From Echinicola rosea (GTDB taxonomy: Bacteria > Bacteroidota > Bacteroidia > Cytophagales > Cyclobacteriaceae), in the NCBI RefSeq assembly GCF_005281475.1, contig NZ_CP040106.1, positions 1,183,501-1,247,500 of the forward strand: a stretch of DNA of 64,000 nt, written 5' to 3'. Made by a program: the position numbers and the translations under genes. Positions 1 to 8,441 of the stretch are shown one piece after another. Within the stretch, counting starts at the first letter, position 1; each line of letters starts with the position of its first letter. The notes beneath the pieces are model-generated. The model was not told where the DNA came from. It did no database searches and saw only the letters and a program-made list of their open reading frames with translations.

Positions 1-1
1 T

Positions 2-1057
2 GATTTCTCGATTACACTAAGAAGCCGAGTAAATGCTTATTTTAAGCAAACCCAAAAGTCCAGGTACGGCAATCTGGAAATGATTCTCAAAACATTATTT
101 ATGCTTTGCCTTTATTTTGTCCCGGTACTGCTGGTCATTTTAGGAGTGGTGGGACAAACTTGGCAGCTTTTTCTCTGTTTTATCCTGAGTGGATTGGGCA
201 TGGCGGGGATTGGCATGGGGGTCATGCACGATGCCATCCACGGCACATACTCTAAAAACAAGCACATCAACAAGTTGCTGGGCTATACACTAAACCTGGT
301 CGGTGCAAATGCTACCGTGTGGAAAATTCAGCACAATGTCCTTCACCATTCATTCACCAATATCCATGAAGGTGACGATGATATCAATGTGCCCTTTTTC
401 TTACGCTTTTCACCTAATGCAAAAAAGAATGGCATGCATTCTTACCAACATTTGTACACGTGGTTCTTTTATGGCCTTTCTACCCTTTCTTGGGTGACCT
501 CTAAGGATTTTATCCGGCTTAATCGCTATTACAAAATGGGATTGCTCAAGGGAAAAAACATCTACCGTAATACGGTCCTGAAAATCATCGCGTGGAAGAT
601 ACTTTATTATGTCTTTATCCTGGTTTTACCGATACTGTTTTCCCCTTTTGGCGTGGGAACGATTCTCTTGGCCTTTTTGGCCTTGCACTTTGTGACGGGC
701 TTAAGCATTTCATTGGTATTCCAGACAGCGCACATCATGCCAGAGGTAACATTTCCTAAAATGGACAGCAATGGTCAAGTAGAGGGAGAACGTATGATCC
801 ACCAGCTGATGACCACTTGCAACTATTCAGAAAGAAACAGGGTATTCTCCTGGTTGATTGGTGGTCTGAACTACCAGATCGAGCATCACTTGTTTCCTGA
901 CATTTGCCATGTGCACTATCGCAAGATCGCACCGATCGTCCGTAAGACAGCTGCTGAATATGAATTGCCCTATTATTCCAAGACCACTTTTCTGCAAGCA
1001 TTGCGATCGCATTTCAAAATGCTGCATTGGCTGGGAAATACAAAGGGAGCTATCTGA
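2..1057 (+). CDS. Membrane fatty acid desaturase (acyl-CoA/linoleoyl-CoA desaturase type), 5' end outside window
   Basis: Membrane di-iron desaturase that would introduce a double bond into a fatty acyl chain. Counting from the internal ATG at 80, all three histidine boxes are visible: HDAIH at residues 50-54, HNVLHH at 85-90 and QIEHH at 266-270. Hydrophobic helices precede box 1 and sit between boxes 2 and 3. The reading frame stays open from base 2 to the ATG at 80 and translates to residues such as LRSRVNAYFKQT, which look like the usual N-terminus of this family. The true start therefore lies left of the window and ATG 80 is an internal methionine. A terminator-like hairpin follows at 1105-1141. 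Substrate and bond position cannot be read from sequence. Confidence 0.9.
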   Translation, partial: DFSITLRSRVNAYFKQTQKSRYGNLEMILKTLFMLCLYFVPVLLVILGVVGQTWQLFLCFILSGLGMAGIGMGVMHDAIHGTYSKNKHINKLLGYTLNLVGANATVWKIQHNVLHHSFTNIHEGDDDINVPFFLRFSPNAKKNGMHSYQHLYTWFFYGLSTLSWVTSKDFIRLNRYYKMGLLKGKNIYRNTVLKIIAWKILYYVFILVLPILFSPFGVGTILLAFLALHFVTGLSISLVFQTAHIMPEVTFPKMDSNGQVEGERMIHQLMTTCNYSERNRVFSWLIGGLNYQIEHHLFPDICHVHYRKIAPIVRKTAAEYELPYYSKTTFLQALRSHFKMLHWLGNTKGAI

Positions 1058-1104
1058 TTTAATTTCAAGTTGTTTTGCTAAGGGGCTGGGCATTTAGATG
1101 AAAA

Positions 1105-1141
1105 AAAAATGGCGATGGAAATCGCTTCCCTCGCCATTTTT
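1105..1141. terminator. Bidirectional terminator between convergent genes
   Basis: An 11-bp perfect stem, AAAAATGGCGA paired with TCGCCATTTTT, encloses a 15-base loop that itself holds GGAA/TTCC. The A/T ends give a U-tract on either strand, so it can serve the desaturase (+) and the lipoprotein gene (-) that converge here. Confidence 0.85.
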
Positions 1142-1165
1142 GTTGATCACGTCAGTTTGAGGTGA

Positions 1166-1972
1166 TTATTCGCAACTTGTATTTTGTAAGCTGGCATCCC
1201 AGCAAAAATAGGTATCACTTTCAAAGTGACTTTCGCTTTTTACTTGACCAAACTTATCTGACCTACTCCAATCCACATAGATTTCACTGTCCAGGTCAGT
1301 GTTGGTAATGACAATATTTCTGTCCATTTCCATCGTATCATCGATACGGTAGGTAATAGAGCTACCGAGGTTATCTCCTTCTTTTTCTACCGTGAAGGTA
1401 GTGGCGCCATTGCCTGTCTCTTTATCGTATTCCCAAGAATTGGAGAGCCATACTGAGGCAGACTCAGGAGATTCATAAAGCTCCCAATAACCGGCTTCAC
1501 CTGTCATATCGGAAGTTCCGGTAAACCAAACGAAGTTATCCACCATTCCCTCACCAGAAATATACCCCATCCAGTTGACATTTTGATCTTGAACGTTTGC
1601 AGTGAGGCGGATATCATAAGTCCCCTTTCCTTCCACATCAAATGCCTTTTCCCAAACCCAAAGACCAGCATCCTCGTCAAATACAGCCTCTGTGCCTATG
1701 GTAGCTTTGAAGGCAGTCACCGGTACGGCCAAATGGGAATATAGAATGGATGAATAAACACCCACATTGATGGCGGCATATGCCCAATTCGAAATGGCCA
1801 TAACCCGTGCTCCTTCGTCTCCTTCTTCCTCAAACATGCTCATGTCTGGAGCCATGCTCGCTTCCGGGGGCAATGTAGGCTTTTCGGACTGCTGTGGCAT
1901 CGGCTCCTCCTCATTACTACAGGAAGCAAATAGAACCATCGCTGCCATAAAGAATCCTATTGATCGTTTCAT
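1166..1972 (-). CDS. Predicted lipoprotein of unknown function
   Basis: 268-residue protein with a type II signal peptide: Lys-Arg start, hydrophobic core, and lipobox LFASC with Cys18 as the likely lipidated residue. An acidic low-complexity linker (EEEPMPQQSEKP onward) follows, then a domain rich in aromatic and acidic residues with predicted beta character. It probably sits on the cell surface or in the periplasmic leaflet. No enzymatic motif was recognised. It is monocistronic, convergent with the desaturase, and its upstream 370 bases are gene-free. Weak promoter-like bases (TTG, 17 bases, TATAATTT) occur upstream on the minus strand but are not convincing. Confidence 0.8.
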   Translation of the reverse strand: MKRSIGFFMAAMVLFASCSNEEEPMPQQSEKPTLPPEASMAPDMSMFEEEGDEGARVMAISNWAYAAINVGVYSSILYSHLAVPVTAFKATIGTEAVFDEDAGLWVWEKAFDVEGKGTYDIRLTANVQDQNVNWMGYISGEGMVDNFVWFTGTSDMTGEAGYWELYESPESASVWLSNSWEYDKETGNGATTFTVEKEGDNLGSSITYRIDDTMEMDRNIVITNTDLDSEIYVDWSRSDKFGQVKSESHFESDTYFCWDASLQNTSCE

Positions 1973-2293
1973 AATAAATAGTTGGTTTAGTTTTCACGTA
2001 TCAAAAAACAAAGACAGTGCCAATCGACACCTTGTTAAAGGTAAATTATACCAGTTTTAATCGCAATCAATGGTGTAAATTTGTAAACCAATAAAAACGT
2101 TAGTTATAATCAGGGATTTGCAATTAACCGAAATCACGATTCTGTAAAGGGAATAATACCAACCGCACTATCACGTTAACGTAAACCAAGCCTTATCCGT
2201 GAGATAAGGATAGTCAGAGGTGGTGTGGAAAACTTTTTCGGTCTACTTTGTTATTTTGGTTTAAAATTTGTTTTGGAAAATGCCGTTAGCGGA

Positions 2294-2323
2294 TTGTAGA
2301 TTTTGCAGTGCGTTTTATTTTCG
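2294..2323 (+). promoter_or_regulatory. Bacteroidota-type promoter for the small membrane protein gene
   Basis: TTG at 2294-2296, exactly 19 bases, then TATTTTCG at 2316-2323. This differs by one base from the Bacteroidota sigma-70 pattern TTG-N19-TAnnTTTG. It lies about 45 bases upstream of the ATG at 2370. The rest of 1973-2293 shows no gene. Confidence 0.5.
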
Positions 2324-2369
2324 TAAATTCAAGATCAATTAGACCAAATTGTTTATCACTAAATCAAAA

Positions 2370-2693
2370 ATGAATATGAAAAAAATCGCCTACTTTTTAG
2401 CGGTTATGTTTTGCTTTGTTGCATTTTCGCCAGCGACAACGGCAGCTCCCGTAAAAAAGGAAAAAGTAAAAACCGAACTGTCACCCGAGGAAGAAGCGAG
2501 ACTTGCCGAAATCAATAGTCGCGTGGATGAGATCAAGGCTATGGATTTCTCTGAAATGAGCAAAGATGAAATCAAAGAAGTTCGCGATGAACTGAGAGGC
2601 ATGAAAAAAGAAGCAAAAAAAATGGGGGGAGGCATCTACCTCTCTGTCGGGGCAATTATCATTATCCTGTTGATTTTGATCTTGGTAACCTGA
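2370..2693 (+). CDS. Small secreted/membrane protein with coiled coil and C-terminal TM helix
   Basis: About 107 residues. The start is placed at ATG 2370 (or ATG 2376, which begins MKKIAYFLAV), because these give a normal signal peptide ending near TTAA-APV; an upstream ATG at 2349 would add a non-signal extension. After the signal peptide comes a strongly charged helical stretch (SPEEEARLAEINSRVDEI and so on, likely coiled coil), then GGGIYLSVGAIIIILLILILV, a single TM helix at the very end. Likely anchored in the inner membrane with the helix in the periplasm. Function unknown. It has its own promoter and terminator, so it is probably transcribed alone. Confidence 0.75.
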   Translation: MNMKKIAYFLAVMFCFVAFSPATTAAPVKKEKVKTELSPEEEARLAEINSRVDEIKAMDFSEMSKDEIKEVRDELRGMKKEAKKMGGGIYLSVGAIIIILLILILVT

Positions 2694-2712
2694 TTGAACA
2701 CTACTTACCAAT

Positions 2713-2756
2713 AAAAAAGGTTGATGTTATAAAATAGAAACATCAGCCTTTTTTTT
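2713..2756 (+). terminator. Rho-independent terminator
   Basis: AAAAAAGGTTGATGTT pairs with AACATCAGCCTTTTTT (one T-G wobble) around a short loop and runs into T residues. It lies 20 bases after the stop of the small membrane protein gene. Confidence 0.85.
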
Positions 2757-2984
2757 GTTTTCGGTATTTTGTGTCATCATAATGGACCAAGTACGAAATT
2801 TTTGCGAGGAGGAAAATTTGAGTTTATCCACATCGGAAAATATAAAACCTTTCATGATAAAAACACCTATAACAATCTGATCATCATTTAGTTTAACCCC
2901 AAAGCGTCAACATGAATTTTAAATAGCCATATGCTTAAACTGTTACTTTAAGTCACTTGCTGCGTTGTGATGGCAATCTCACTA

Positions 2985-3794
2985 TTATTTGGCTTTGAGC
3001 TGGTTCACGATCTTTACGACCTCGTTCCAAGTATCCTCACTCAGAATAGGCTCATTTTGCGTATCTTCCATATTGAAGTTATCCACAATGGCAGTAGAGC
3101 GTTCCTTGCCATCAGGGTGGGTACTGATCCACGCGAAATACTTCATGGCTTCGTGATCGTCCAGCGACATTTTATAGAGAAAGTTGGCCAAATGTTCAGG
3201 GCTGACTTGGGCATTTTTCATGTATTCGGCAGCCTTCATATCCGCTTCACGCTCCTGATCACGGTCAAATGCCGAGGAAGATAGTAACTTTGCTACCTCA
3301 GCCACTCCTGTTCCCGAACTTCCTGTGGTCAGCGAAACCAAAACAGAAATCCCCACTTCTTTGGCCAGCTTCTTCATCACGTGGTTTTGTTGTATGTGAG
3401 CCATCTCATGACAGATCACACCGGTGAGCTCTTCCTGTTTATCCACATTTCTGATCAGTCCTGTATATAGCACCAAGTAGCCATCGGGCATGGCAAAGGC
3501 ATTGACCTCATCTTTTTTTAAAATACGCAACTTAATGTTATCCACATCGATGGCATTGGCGTTACAAATCTCCCTGATGATGCTGTCCATGGCTGTGCGC
3601 AAGGTATCATTGGTTACTTCATCGGTTTCTTGTGAATAGATTTTCCACAGCTCTTCACCCAGCCTTTCTTCAAGTTTACCACTGGATGCTTCCCATTTGA
3701 AGCGGCCAAGCCAATCTACTTGCGCCAGCAAAATCCAACCGATCAAAAATGATCCGATTACCGCAATTCCTTGGAAAAACACATTCTTTTTCAT
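2985..3794 (-). CDS. M48-family membrane metalloprotease
   Basis: 269-residue zinc peptidase. From the ATG at 3794 it begins MKKNVFFQG with one N-terminal TM helix (about residues 6-26). The zinc motif HEMAH is at 129-133 and the third ligand is Glu183 in EREAD, as in M48 proteases. This start is chosen because it forms a 4-base ATGA overlap with the stop of the upstream gene; ATGs further upstream (3806, 3839) lie inside that gene. Family members act in membrane or periplasmic protein quality control. It is the last gene of a four-gene operon (TM2, DUF2752, DUF4870-like, M48). Confidence 0.88.
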   Translation of the reverse strand: MKKNVFFQGIAVIGSFLIGWILLAQVDWLGRFKWEASSGKLEERLGEELWKIYSQETDEVTNDTLRTAMDSIIREICNANAIDVDNIKLRILKKDEVNAFAMPDGYLVLYTGLIRNVDKQEELTGVICHEMAHIQQNHVMKKLAKEVGISVLVSLTTGSSGTGVAEVAKLLSSSAFDRDQEREADMKAAEYMKNAQVSPEHLANFLYKMSLDDHEAMKYFAWISTHPDGKERSTAIVDNFNMEDTQNEPILSEDTWNEVVKIVNQLKAK

Positions 3795-4225
3795 GACTTC
3801 TTGCATATTTGACTGGTAAGCGTCCCATAAAACCACCATTCTATATGAATCCCCTTTCGAATCTGTATGGCACTATAGATGGTGGCGATAAACTCCGTCA
3901 AGTTTGCCAGCACGATCATAATCACATACCCGATATAGGAATTGCTCAATTCAGTATCTTTAAAAATCAACGAAAGTGTCCACCAAAACCCAATCGTATT
4001 GATCACAAAAAGCGAAAACTGGGAAATGAGTGCTTGTGTACAATGCCAGCGCACAAAATAGGTTCCCTTACGGTTGCCCAAATAAAAGATCAGCGTGGCC
4101 AATAAATTGATGATCGGGAGTGGTAATCCCGCTATCACGGCAATGAGAGACATCAGGTAGCTATTGGAAGCTTTCTCCGCCTCATGATCGCTGGGTTTGT
4201 AATCAAAGTCCCGGACGTGCATCAT
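3791..4225 (-). CDS. DUF4870-like small membrane protein
   Basis: About 144 residues with roughly four TM helices. The motif NRKGTYFVRWHCTQALISQ resembles the 'F-x-x-x-H-x-x-Q-A' stretch of DUF4870/Tic20-like proteins. Start chosen at 4225 (MMHVRDF), which overlaps the upstream stop as ATGA; the longer form from 4252 would overlap by 31 bases. Function unknown. It is translationally coupled on both sides (ATGA at 4222-4225 and at 3791-3794), so its product is probably made with the neighbouring membrane proteins. Confidence 0.75.
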   Translation of the reverse strand: MMHVRDFDYKPSDHEAEKASNSYLMSLIAVIAGLPLPIINLLATLIFYLGNRKGTYFVRWHCTQALISQFSLFVINTIGFWWTLSLIFKDTELSNSYIGYVIMIVLANLTEFIATIYSAIQIRKGIHIEWWFYGTLTSQICKKS

Positions 4226-4632
4226 AACCCTTTGTAAATATTCCAAACCCAATTGATCAGCACCAACACGGCCAATGGAATCGCCCTAACGGGGTTTCTT
4301 AGCCAAATCTCAAAGCGTTGATAACTTTTCCACAAGGCACTTTTTCCAGTGAATACATCGAAGAGCAACCAAGCTGGTCCAATCAGTAATCCCAATGCCA
4401 CCACAAACCCCAGAGGATTACTGAAAAAAGCACCATTAAAATCACCTTGGATGATGGATATAATGGCACGGGTGATGCCGCAGGAAGGACACGGTAAGCC
4501 GGTGAAGTTCTTCACCAGGCATACCGTAGGCCCATTGCCATGCCCTGCAACAGCCAACAGTTCGTAGCTTAACCAACCGTAACCTGCAGCAAACAATACC
4601 GCAAATAAGGTATATAGCTTATTCCTGCTCAT
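4222..4632 (-). CDS. DUF2752 membrane protein
   Basis: 136 residues, with the DUF2752 signature LPCPSCGITRAI in the middle: two cysteines in CPSC followed by Gly-Ile-Thr-Arg. Two to three TM helices surround it. The role of this family is not known. It overlaps the TM2 gene upstream by 14 bases and the DUF4870-like gene downstream by 4. The association of TM2, DUF2752 and DUF4870-like genes recurs in Bacteroidota from general knowledge, which suggests a shared membrane function. Confidence 0.82.
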   Translation of the reverse strand: MSRNKLYTLFAVLFAAGYGWLSYELLAVAGHGNGPTVCLVKNFTGLPCPSCGITRAIISIIQGDFNGAFFSNPLGFVVALGLLIGPAWLLFDVFTGKSALWKSYQRFEIWLRNPVRAIPLAVLVLINWVWNIYKGL

Positions 4633-5002
4633 TGTTGTCAGCGATTGTTGGGGATGGTGACATAGAAGCCAATGTCTCCTTAAGTTTCATCCCGTTCTTT
4701 TCACGAACGATTCCCTGGATCATAAACCAATCTATAATGGCCCAAATCCCCATTCCTCCACAAGTAAGCAGTTTTAATACACCCAATCCTACGTCGCCCA
4801 CCATAAACCGGTCAATGCCCATTTGGCCACCGACAATGGAGACAACTTGTGTGCTATTGGGATCATAGAACTGTAAGATCTGGATGCTCTGCCAAGCAGA
4901 TTCATCCAGTTGGAGTAAATGTTCGCGGATAAATGGCAGGTGATGGCTTTCAAAATACTTACCATTCATCATCAGAAATAAATCTACTTTAGATACGTCC
5001 AT
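4619..5002 (-). CDS. TM2 domain-containing protein
   Basis: 127 residues. The N-terminal half is soluble (about residues 1-52). The C-terminal half holds a TM2 domain: GIDRFMVGDVGLGVLKL followed by a Gly-rich turn and IWAIIDWF, i.e. two TM helices with the usual 'DRFY.G' type motif, here DRFMVG. First gene of the four-gene membrane operon. Function unknown beyond the domain. Confidence 0.82.
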   Translation of the reverse strand: MDVSKVDLFLMMNGKYFESHHLPFIREHLLQLDESAWQSIQILQFYDPNSTQVVSIVGGQMGIDRFMVGDVGLGVLKLLTCGGMGIWAIIDWFMIQGIVREKNGMKLKETLASMSPSPTIADNNEQE

Positions 5003-5260
5003 TTGTGTGTGTTATAAGTGATAGAAAGATGTTCAAACAATTATAGTTTTACGGTAAATCAAGTGGCTGTCCATGAAAACGTCAAAACCCTATCAAAAAA
5101 TGAAGGTTGATTTGATGTTAAGAAGCTAATATAACACGAAAGGTTGGAAATCGTAAACGAAAAGCGGAAGGAAGTAGGCTTTAACTTATCAGCGGCATGG
5201 TACCCGCTAGGGCAGCGTTCCTTACCAGCCAAGGTTATCCACCGTTTCAGCTGATCCTTT

Positions 5261-5713
5261 TTACGCTTCGTGGGATTGCAGGTAGGCTTTGACCTGGAGC
5301 GCTTTCCATAGAACATAGGAGAGGGGAATAAGCCAAAACAGCTCGTTAAAGCCAAGATGGAATATGGTGCGCTTGTTCCAGCCAAGGATATCCACATAAA
5401 ACAGTACAAACCAAACGGCAGAAATAAGCTTTCCCGCGAGCCCTACCATCGTAAGGTAAATCCATGAAATCGGATAAAAGGCACTCAAAAACAATAAAAA
5501 ACCAATAATCAACACGAAACTTCCATAAAGGCTGGCATCAACGGCCACAGGTTGGGCTGGTGTCATCGCCAGCCAAGAGAGGAGCGAGCCTCCCATCCAT
5601 CTGAAAAAAGCTCCCCAAGCCACGGTCATCATCCCCGAAATAAGGATAATTCCCCGCATGGGCATGGTGTAATGCGGCATTACTTGGTCGGTATTTGGCG
5701 AGGTATTTTGCAT
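5261..5713 (-). CDS. Four-TM membrane protein of unknown family
   Basis: 150 residues with about four hydrophobic helices (around residues 20-40, 62-80, 84-105 and 120-138). No catalytic motif was recognised. The start MQNTSPNTDQV precedes the first helix. It lies 258 bases upstream of the TM2 operon on the same strand; the gap (5003-5260) holds no clear gene. The 5' flank carries a 169-bp repeat insertion. Confidence 0.7.
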   Translation of the reverse strand: MQNTSPNTDQVMPHYTMPMRGIILISGMMTVAWGAFFRWMGGSLLSWLAMTPAQPVAVDASLYGSFVLIIGFLLFLSAFYPISWIYLTMVGLAGKLISAVWFVLFYVDILGWNKRTIFHLGFNELFWLIPLSYVLWKALQVKAYLQSHEA

Positions 5714-5790
5714 GTACTATTTGGATAAGCGCTCAAGTTACAAAACTAAGCCTTGACCACGAAAATCCCACTATCTCTGATTGCCTTTTA

Positions 5791-5959
5791 ACCTGAGCTC
5801 TACTTATTTTTAGCATTAAAAGCGTCATTGGCAACCCTTTTAAGGAGGATGTGGGTTGGAAAAGGGTGTGGCAACTCGCCGCGGCGAGCTGCCACGGCTT
5901 CCTCCCGCTCAGGCCTACCTCTAAGCCTCGCAGTGACGGTTTAAAAATCGAACTGAGGT
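5791..5959. repeat. MITE-like hairpin element, copy 1 of 3
   Basis: Non-coding 169-bp element repeated at 52654-52812 and 60279-60447. The ends are imperfect inverted repeats: left ACCTGAGCTCTACTTATTTT, right (reverse complement) ACCTCAGTTCGATTTTT. The centre has a strong hairpin, GTGGCA-a-CTCGCC-gc-GGCGAG-c-TGCCAC. This copy is flanked by a perfect 5-base direct repeat TTTTA (5786-5790 and 5960-5964), consistent with target duplication, though in AT-rich sequence. It reads into the remnant at 5960-6078. Confidence 0.75.
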
Positions 5960-6078
5960 TTTTAGAAAGATACTCTGGAAAAAATCCCGGTTCACTGGAC
6001 AGGTTTGAGCATCTTGGCTACACCACCCAAAAGGAATACATCGAGTGGATCACAGAAGCCAAAACCGAAACCACGTGA
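5960..6078 (+). pseudogene. 3' remnant of a YdeI/OmpD-associated (OmdA-type) gene
   Basis: Just right of the repeat element an open frame encodes about 39 residues ending in RFEHLGYTTQKEYIEWITEA-KTETT. This resembles the C-terminal motif of OmdA/YdeI proteins ('F..L..S..KEY..WI.EAK..ET'). There is no matching 5' part left of the element and no start codon of its own. The frame continues artificially back into the repeat. It reads as a gene fragment left after insertion or deletion. The gap 6079-6388 shows no further gene. Confidence 0.5.
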
Positions 6079-6388
6079 TCAAAGTTGATTGTTACAGACC
6101 AAGGAAAAATTGCGGAAGCTATCTGGTTTAGCTCACTGTTACGGTTTTATCATCAAATTTATTGAATGATAACAATTCTTTAATCGAATTATTCGGTAGT
6201 AGCATCCTCTTTTTGACACTTACCTTATGAATACTAATCCCCTGCGGTAGCCCGAGTGATTGAAAAGTAGTATTTATTTAAAAAATTGTGGTATTATTCA
6301 ATCAGCAGCGGTTGACCTACAGGTAAAACCGCATGAGGTGTTAGACAATCCTGAACATATTTATCTTACTTAAAACGAATATCATACC

Positions 6389-7951
6389 ATGAAGAAATTA
6401 TTTTTCACCGGTCTAATTATGGCCGCTTCTATGGTGGCTATTGCCCAAGAAGCGGCCAAAGGTACGGTCTATGAAGACTTGAACAACAACGGCAAAAAAG
6501 ACCGTAAGGAAGACGGCATCCCTCAAGTGGCTGTTTCGAATGGCGTAGATGTGGTCCTTACAGACAAAAAGGGCCGTTATGAATTGCCTGTAAGTGATGA
6601 TCAGATCATTTTCGTCATCAAGCCCGCTGGCTACCAAGCTCGCGTTAATGAGCAAAATCTTCCTCAATACTACTATATTCACAAGCCTGCAGGTTCACCT
6701 GATATGGACTTTGAAGGCGTGGCACCTACTGGAAAACTCCCCAAAAAGGTAGATTTTGGCCTTCTCCCAGTAGCAGATAAGACTAACTTTACCGCACTGA
6801 TTTTTGGCGATCCCCAGCCTTATACCATCGAAGAAGTCAATCACTTTGACAATGGTGTTGTTTCAGAAGTGGAAGGGATTCAAGATATTGACTTTGGTCT
6901 TTCATTGGGTGATTTGGTAGGCAATGATCTTGACCTTTTTGACCCTTACATTGCTGCTACTGCCAAAGTAGGGGTGCCTTGGTACAATGTATTGGGAAAT
7001 CATGACCTTAACTTCGACGCTGAGGAAGACCATCTGGCAGATGAAAGTTTTGAAGCACATTTTGGTCCGGCCAATTATGCCTTTAACCATGGAAAAGTTC
7101 ACTTTATCGTATTGGACGATGTGATGTATCCTGATCCTCGGGATGGGAAAGGCTACTGGGGTGGCTTCCGCCAAGACCAATTGGAGTTTGTCAAAAATGA
7201 CCTCAAATACGTACCAAAAGATCACCTTATTGTACTGGCATTTCACATTCCCTTGAGCGAACCAAGCGGGGATCCGTTTAACGATGAAGAACGCCAGCAG
7301 CTGTTTGACCTGCTAAAAGATTATCCACATACCCTTTCTCTTTCTGCCCATACTCACTTGCAGCGTCAGGACTTCTTTTTTGAGAAAGATGGATGGAACC
7401 AAAAGAACCCACATCACCACTACAACGTCGGCACCACCTCCGGAGATTGGTACTCTGGTGAGCTCAATGAGAAAGGTATTCCGAAGTCCACCATGCGTGA
7501 CGGGACACCAAAAGGATATGCCTTCTTGGATTTTACTGGAAACCAGTACGAAGTAAGGTATAAGGTGGTAGATCAAAACGAAGACTATCAAATGGCCATT
7601 TTCGCTCCGAAAGTACTCGAAAAGGACAAACGCACTTCTGCAGGTATCTTTGTAAACTTTTTTATGGGAACTTCAGAAGATCAAGTTCGCTACAGAATAG
7701 ACGATGGGCCTTGGAAGAATATGCATTACCTCGAAGAATATGACCCCACATATATGATGGATGTGTATAAGTGGGACATGACAGAAGAGCTTCTTGATGG
7801 CAGACGTCCTTCCAATCCTGTTAAAAGTACTCACCTATGGCGTGCAGGTATAAATGCCAAGCAGGAAATAGGTGCGCACACTATTGAAGTGGAAGCCACC
7901 GATATGTTTGGCAAAAAGCACTACGGTAAGAAAACCTACCACATTCGCTAA
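6389..7951 (+). CDS. Secreted calcineurin-like phosphoesterase
   Basis: 520 residues with a Sec signal peptide (cleavage after AIAQ, residue ~20). An N-terminal beta-sandwich-like region (residues ~22-125, containing DLNNNGKKDRKEDG, typical of surface or cell-wall repeat domains) is followed by the metallophosphatase core. Visible core motifs are D141-x-Q143, GD at 174-175, GNHD at 203-206, H286 (AFHIP) and the AHTH motif with H321 and H323. The C-terminal ~150 residues form the extra domain seen in the MetallophosN/MetallophosC family of Bacteroidota. It probably hydrolyses a phosphoester in the periplasm or outside; substrate unknown. Single gene with a terminator 20 bases after its stop. 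Confidence 0.9.
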   Translation: MKKLFFTGLIMAASMVAIAQEAAKGTVYEDLNNNGKKDRKEDGIPQVAVSNGVDVVLTDKKGRYELPVSDDQIIFVIKPAGYQARVNEQNLPQYYYIHKPAGSPDMDFEGVAPTGKLPKKVDFGLLPVADKTNFTALIFGDPQPYTIEEVNHFDNGVVSEVEGIQDIDFGLSLGDLVGNDLDLFDPYIAATAKVGVPWYNVLGNHDLNFDAEEDHLADESFEAHFGPANYAFNHGKVHFIVLDDVMYPDPRDGKGYWGGFRQDQLEFVKNDLKYVPKDHLIVLAFHIPLSEPSGDPFNDEERQQLFDLLKDYPHTLSLSAHTHLQRQDFFFEKDGWNQKNPHHHYNVGTTSGDWYSGELNEKGIPKSTMRDGTPKGYAFLDFTGNQYEVRYKVVDQNEDYQMAIFAPKVLEKDKRTSAGIFVNFFMGTSEDQVRYRIDDGPWKNMHYLEEYDPTYMMDVYKWDMTEELLDGRRPSNPVKSTHLWRAGINAKQEIGAHTIEVEATDMFGKKHYGKKTYHIR

Positions 7952-7970
7952 TTTTTTAGATTTAGTTTGT

Positions 7971-8005
7971 AGCCGGAAAGCTCTATTGCTTTCCGGCTCT
8001 TTTTT
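7971..8005 (+). terminator. Rho-independent terminator
   Basis: AGCCGGAAAGC and GCTTTCCGGCT form an 11-bp perfect stem around a 6-base loop, followed by CTTTTTT. Follows the phosphoesterase gene. Confidence 0.92.
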
Positions 8006-8441
8006 ATGGTTTTGAAGGTGGTGAGGTTAAAGACTCAAAAGTGACGAGCGGGTACCGAATTGCTCCCACCGTTGTTCCGGACAGCTGTGGTTGAGCAACC
8101 ACTAAAATGGAGTTAAAAACTCCATTTTGTTGATGTGATAAGGAATCCAATTTATAGGAAGCTCGCTGCGTTTCATCAATTGGTGTGAAAACCAAAAATG
8201 TTCACCAAACTTCAGCCTATTGTACTCAATGTGCCTAATGTGGTTCTCCAATAACCTAGCTGTACTGCGTTACTTTTTTCGATATATTGGAATCCAAGTT
8301 TTTATTAAAATTGCCAAAAAGCTGAAATCAATAATACTTGCTGCCGATGGATTAAATCACTAATTCATTGAAAAATTGGCTAAACCGTTTTATCTTTTCA
8401 CAAAATTCTCATTAACCCAAAATGCCCCTAATGACAAACCT
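8006..8441. other. Gene-free stretch with one hairpin
   Basis: No convincing coding region. It contains a perfect 11-bp hairpin (AAAATGGAGTT, 3-base loop, AACTCCATTTT at 8104-8128), flanked by further CAAC/GTTG pairing. Not adjacent to a gene end, so a relic or structural repeat is more likely than a working terminator. The remaining bases upstream of 8442 are AT-rich leader for the next operon. Confidence 0.45.

Noticed and set aside
5851..6078. 75-codon + strand open frame
   Set aside because: Its first half lies inside a repeated non-coding hairpin element, and only the last ~39 codons look protein-like; recorded as repeat plus gene remnant.
8004..8195. 63-codon minus-strand frame after the phosphoesterase
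   Set aside because: It runs through a terminator-like hairpin and has no family-like sequence.
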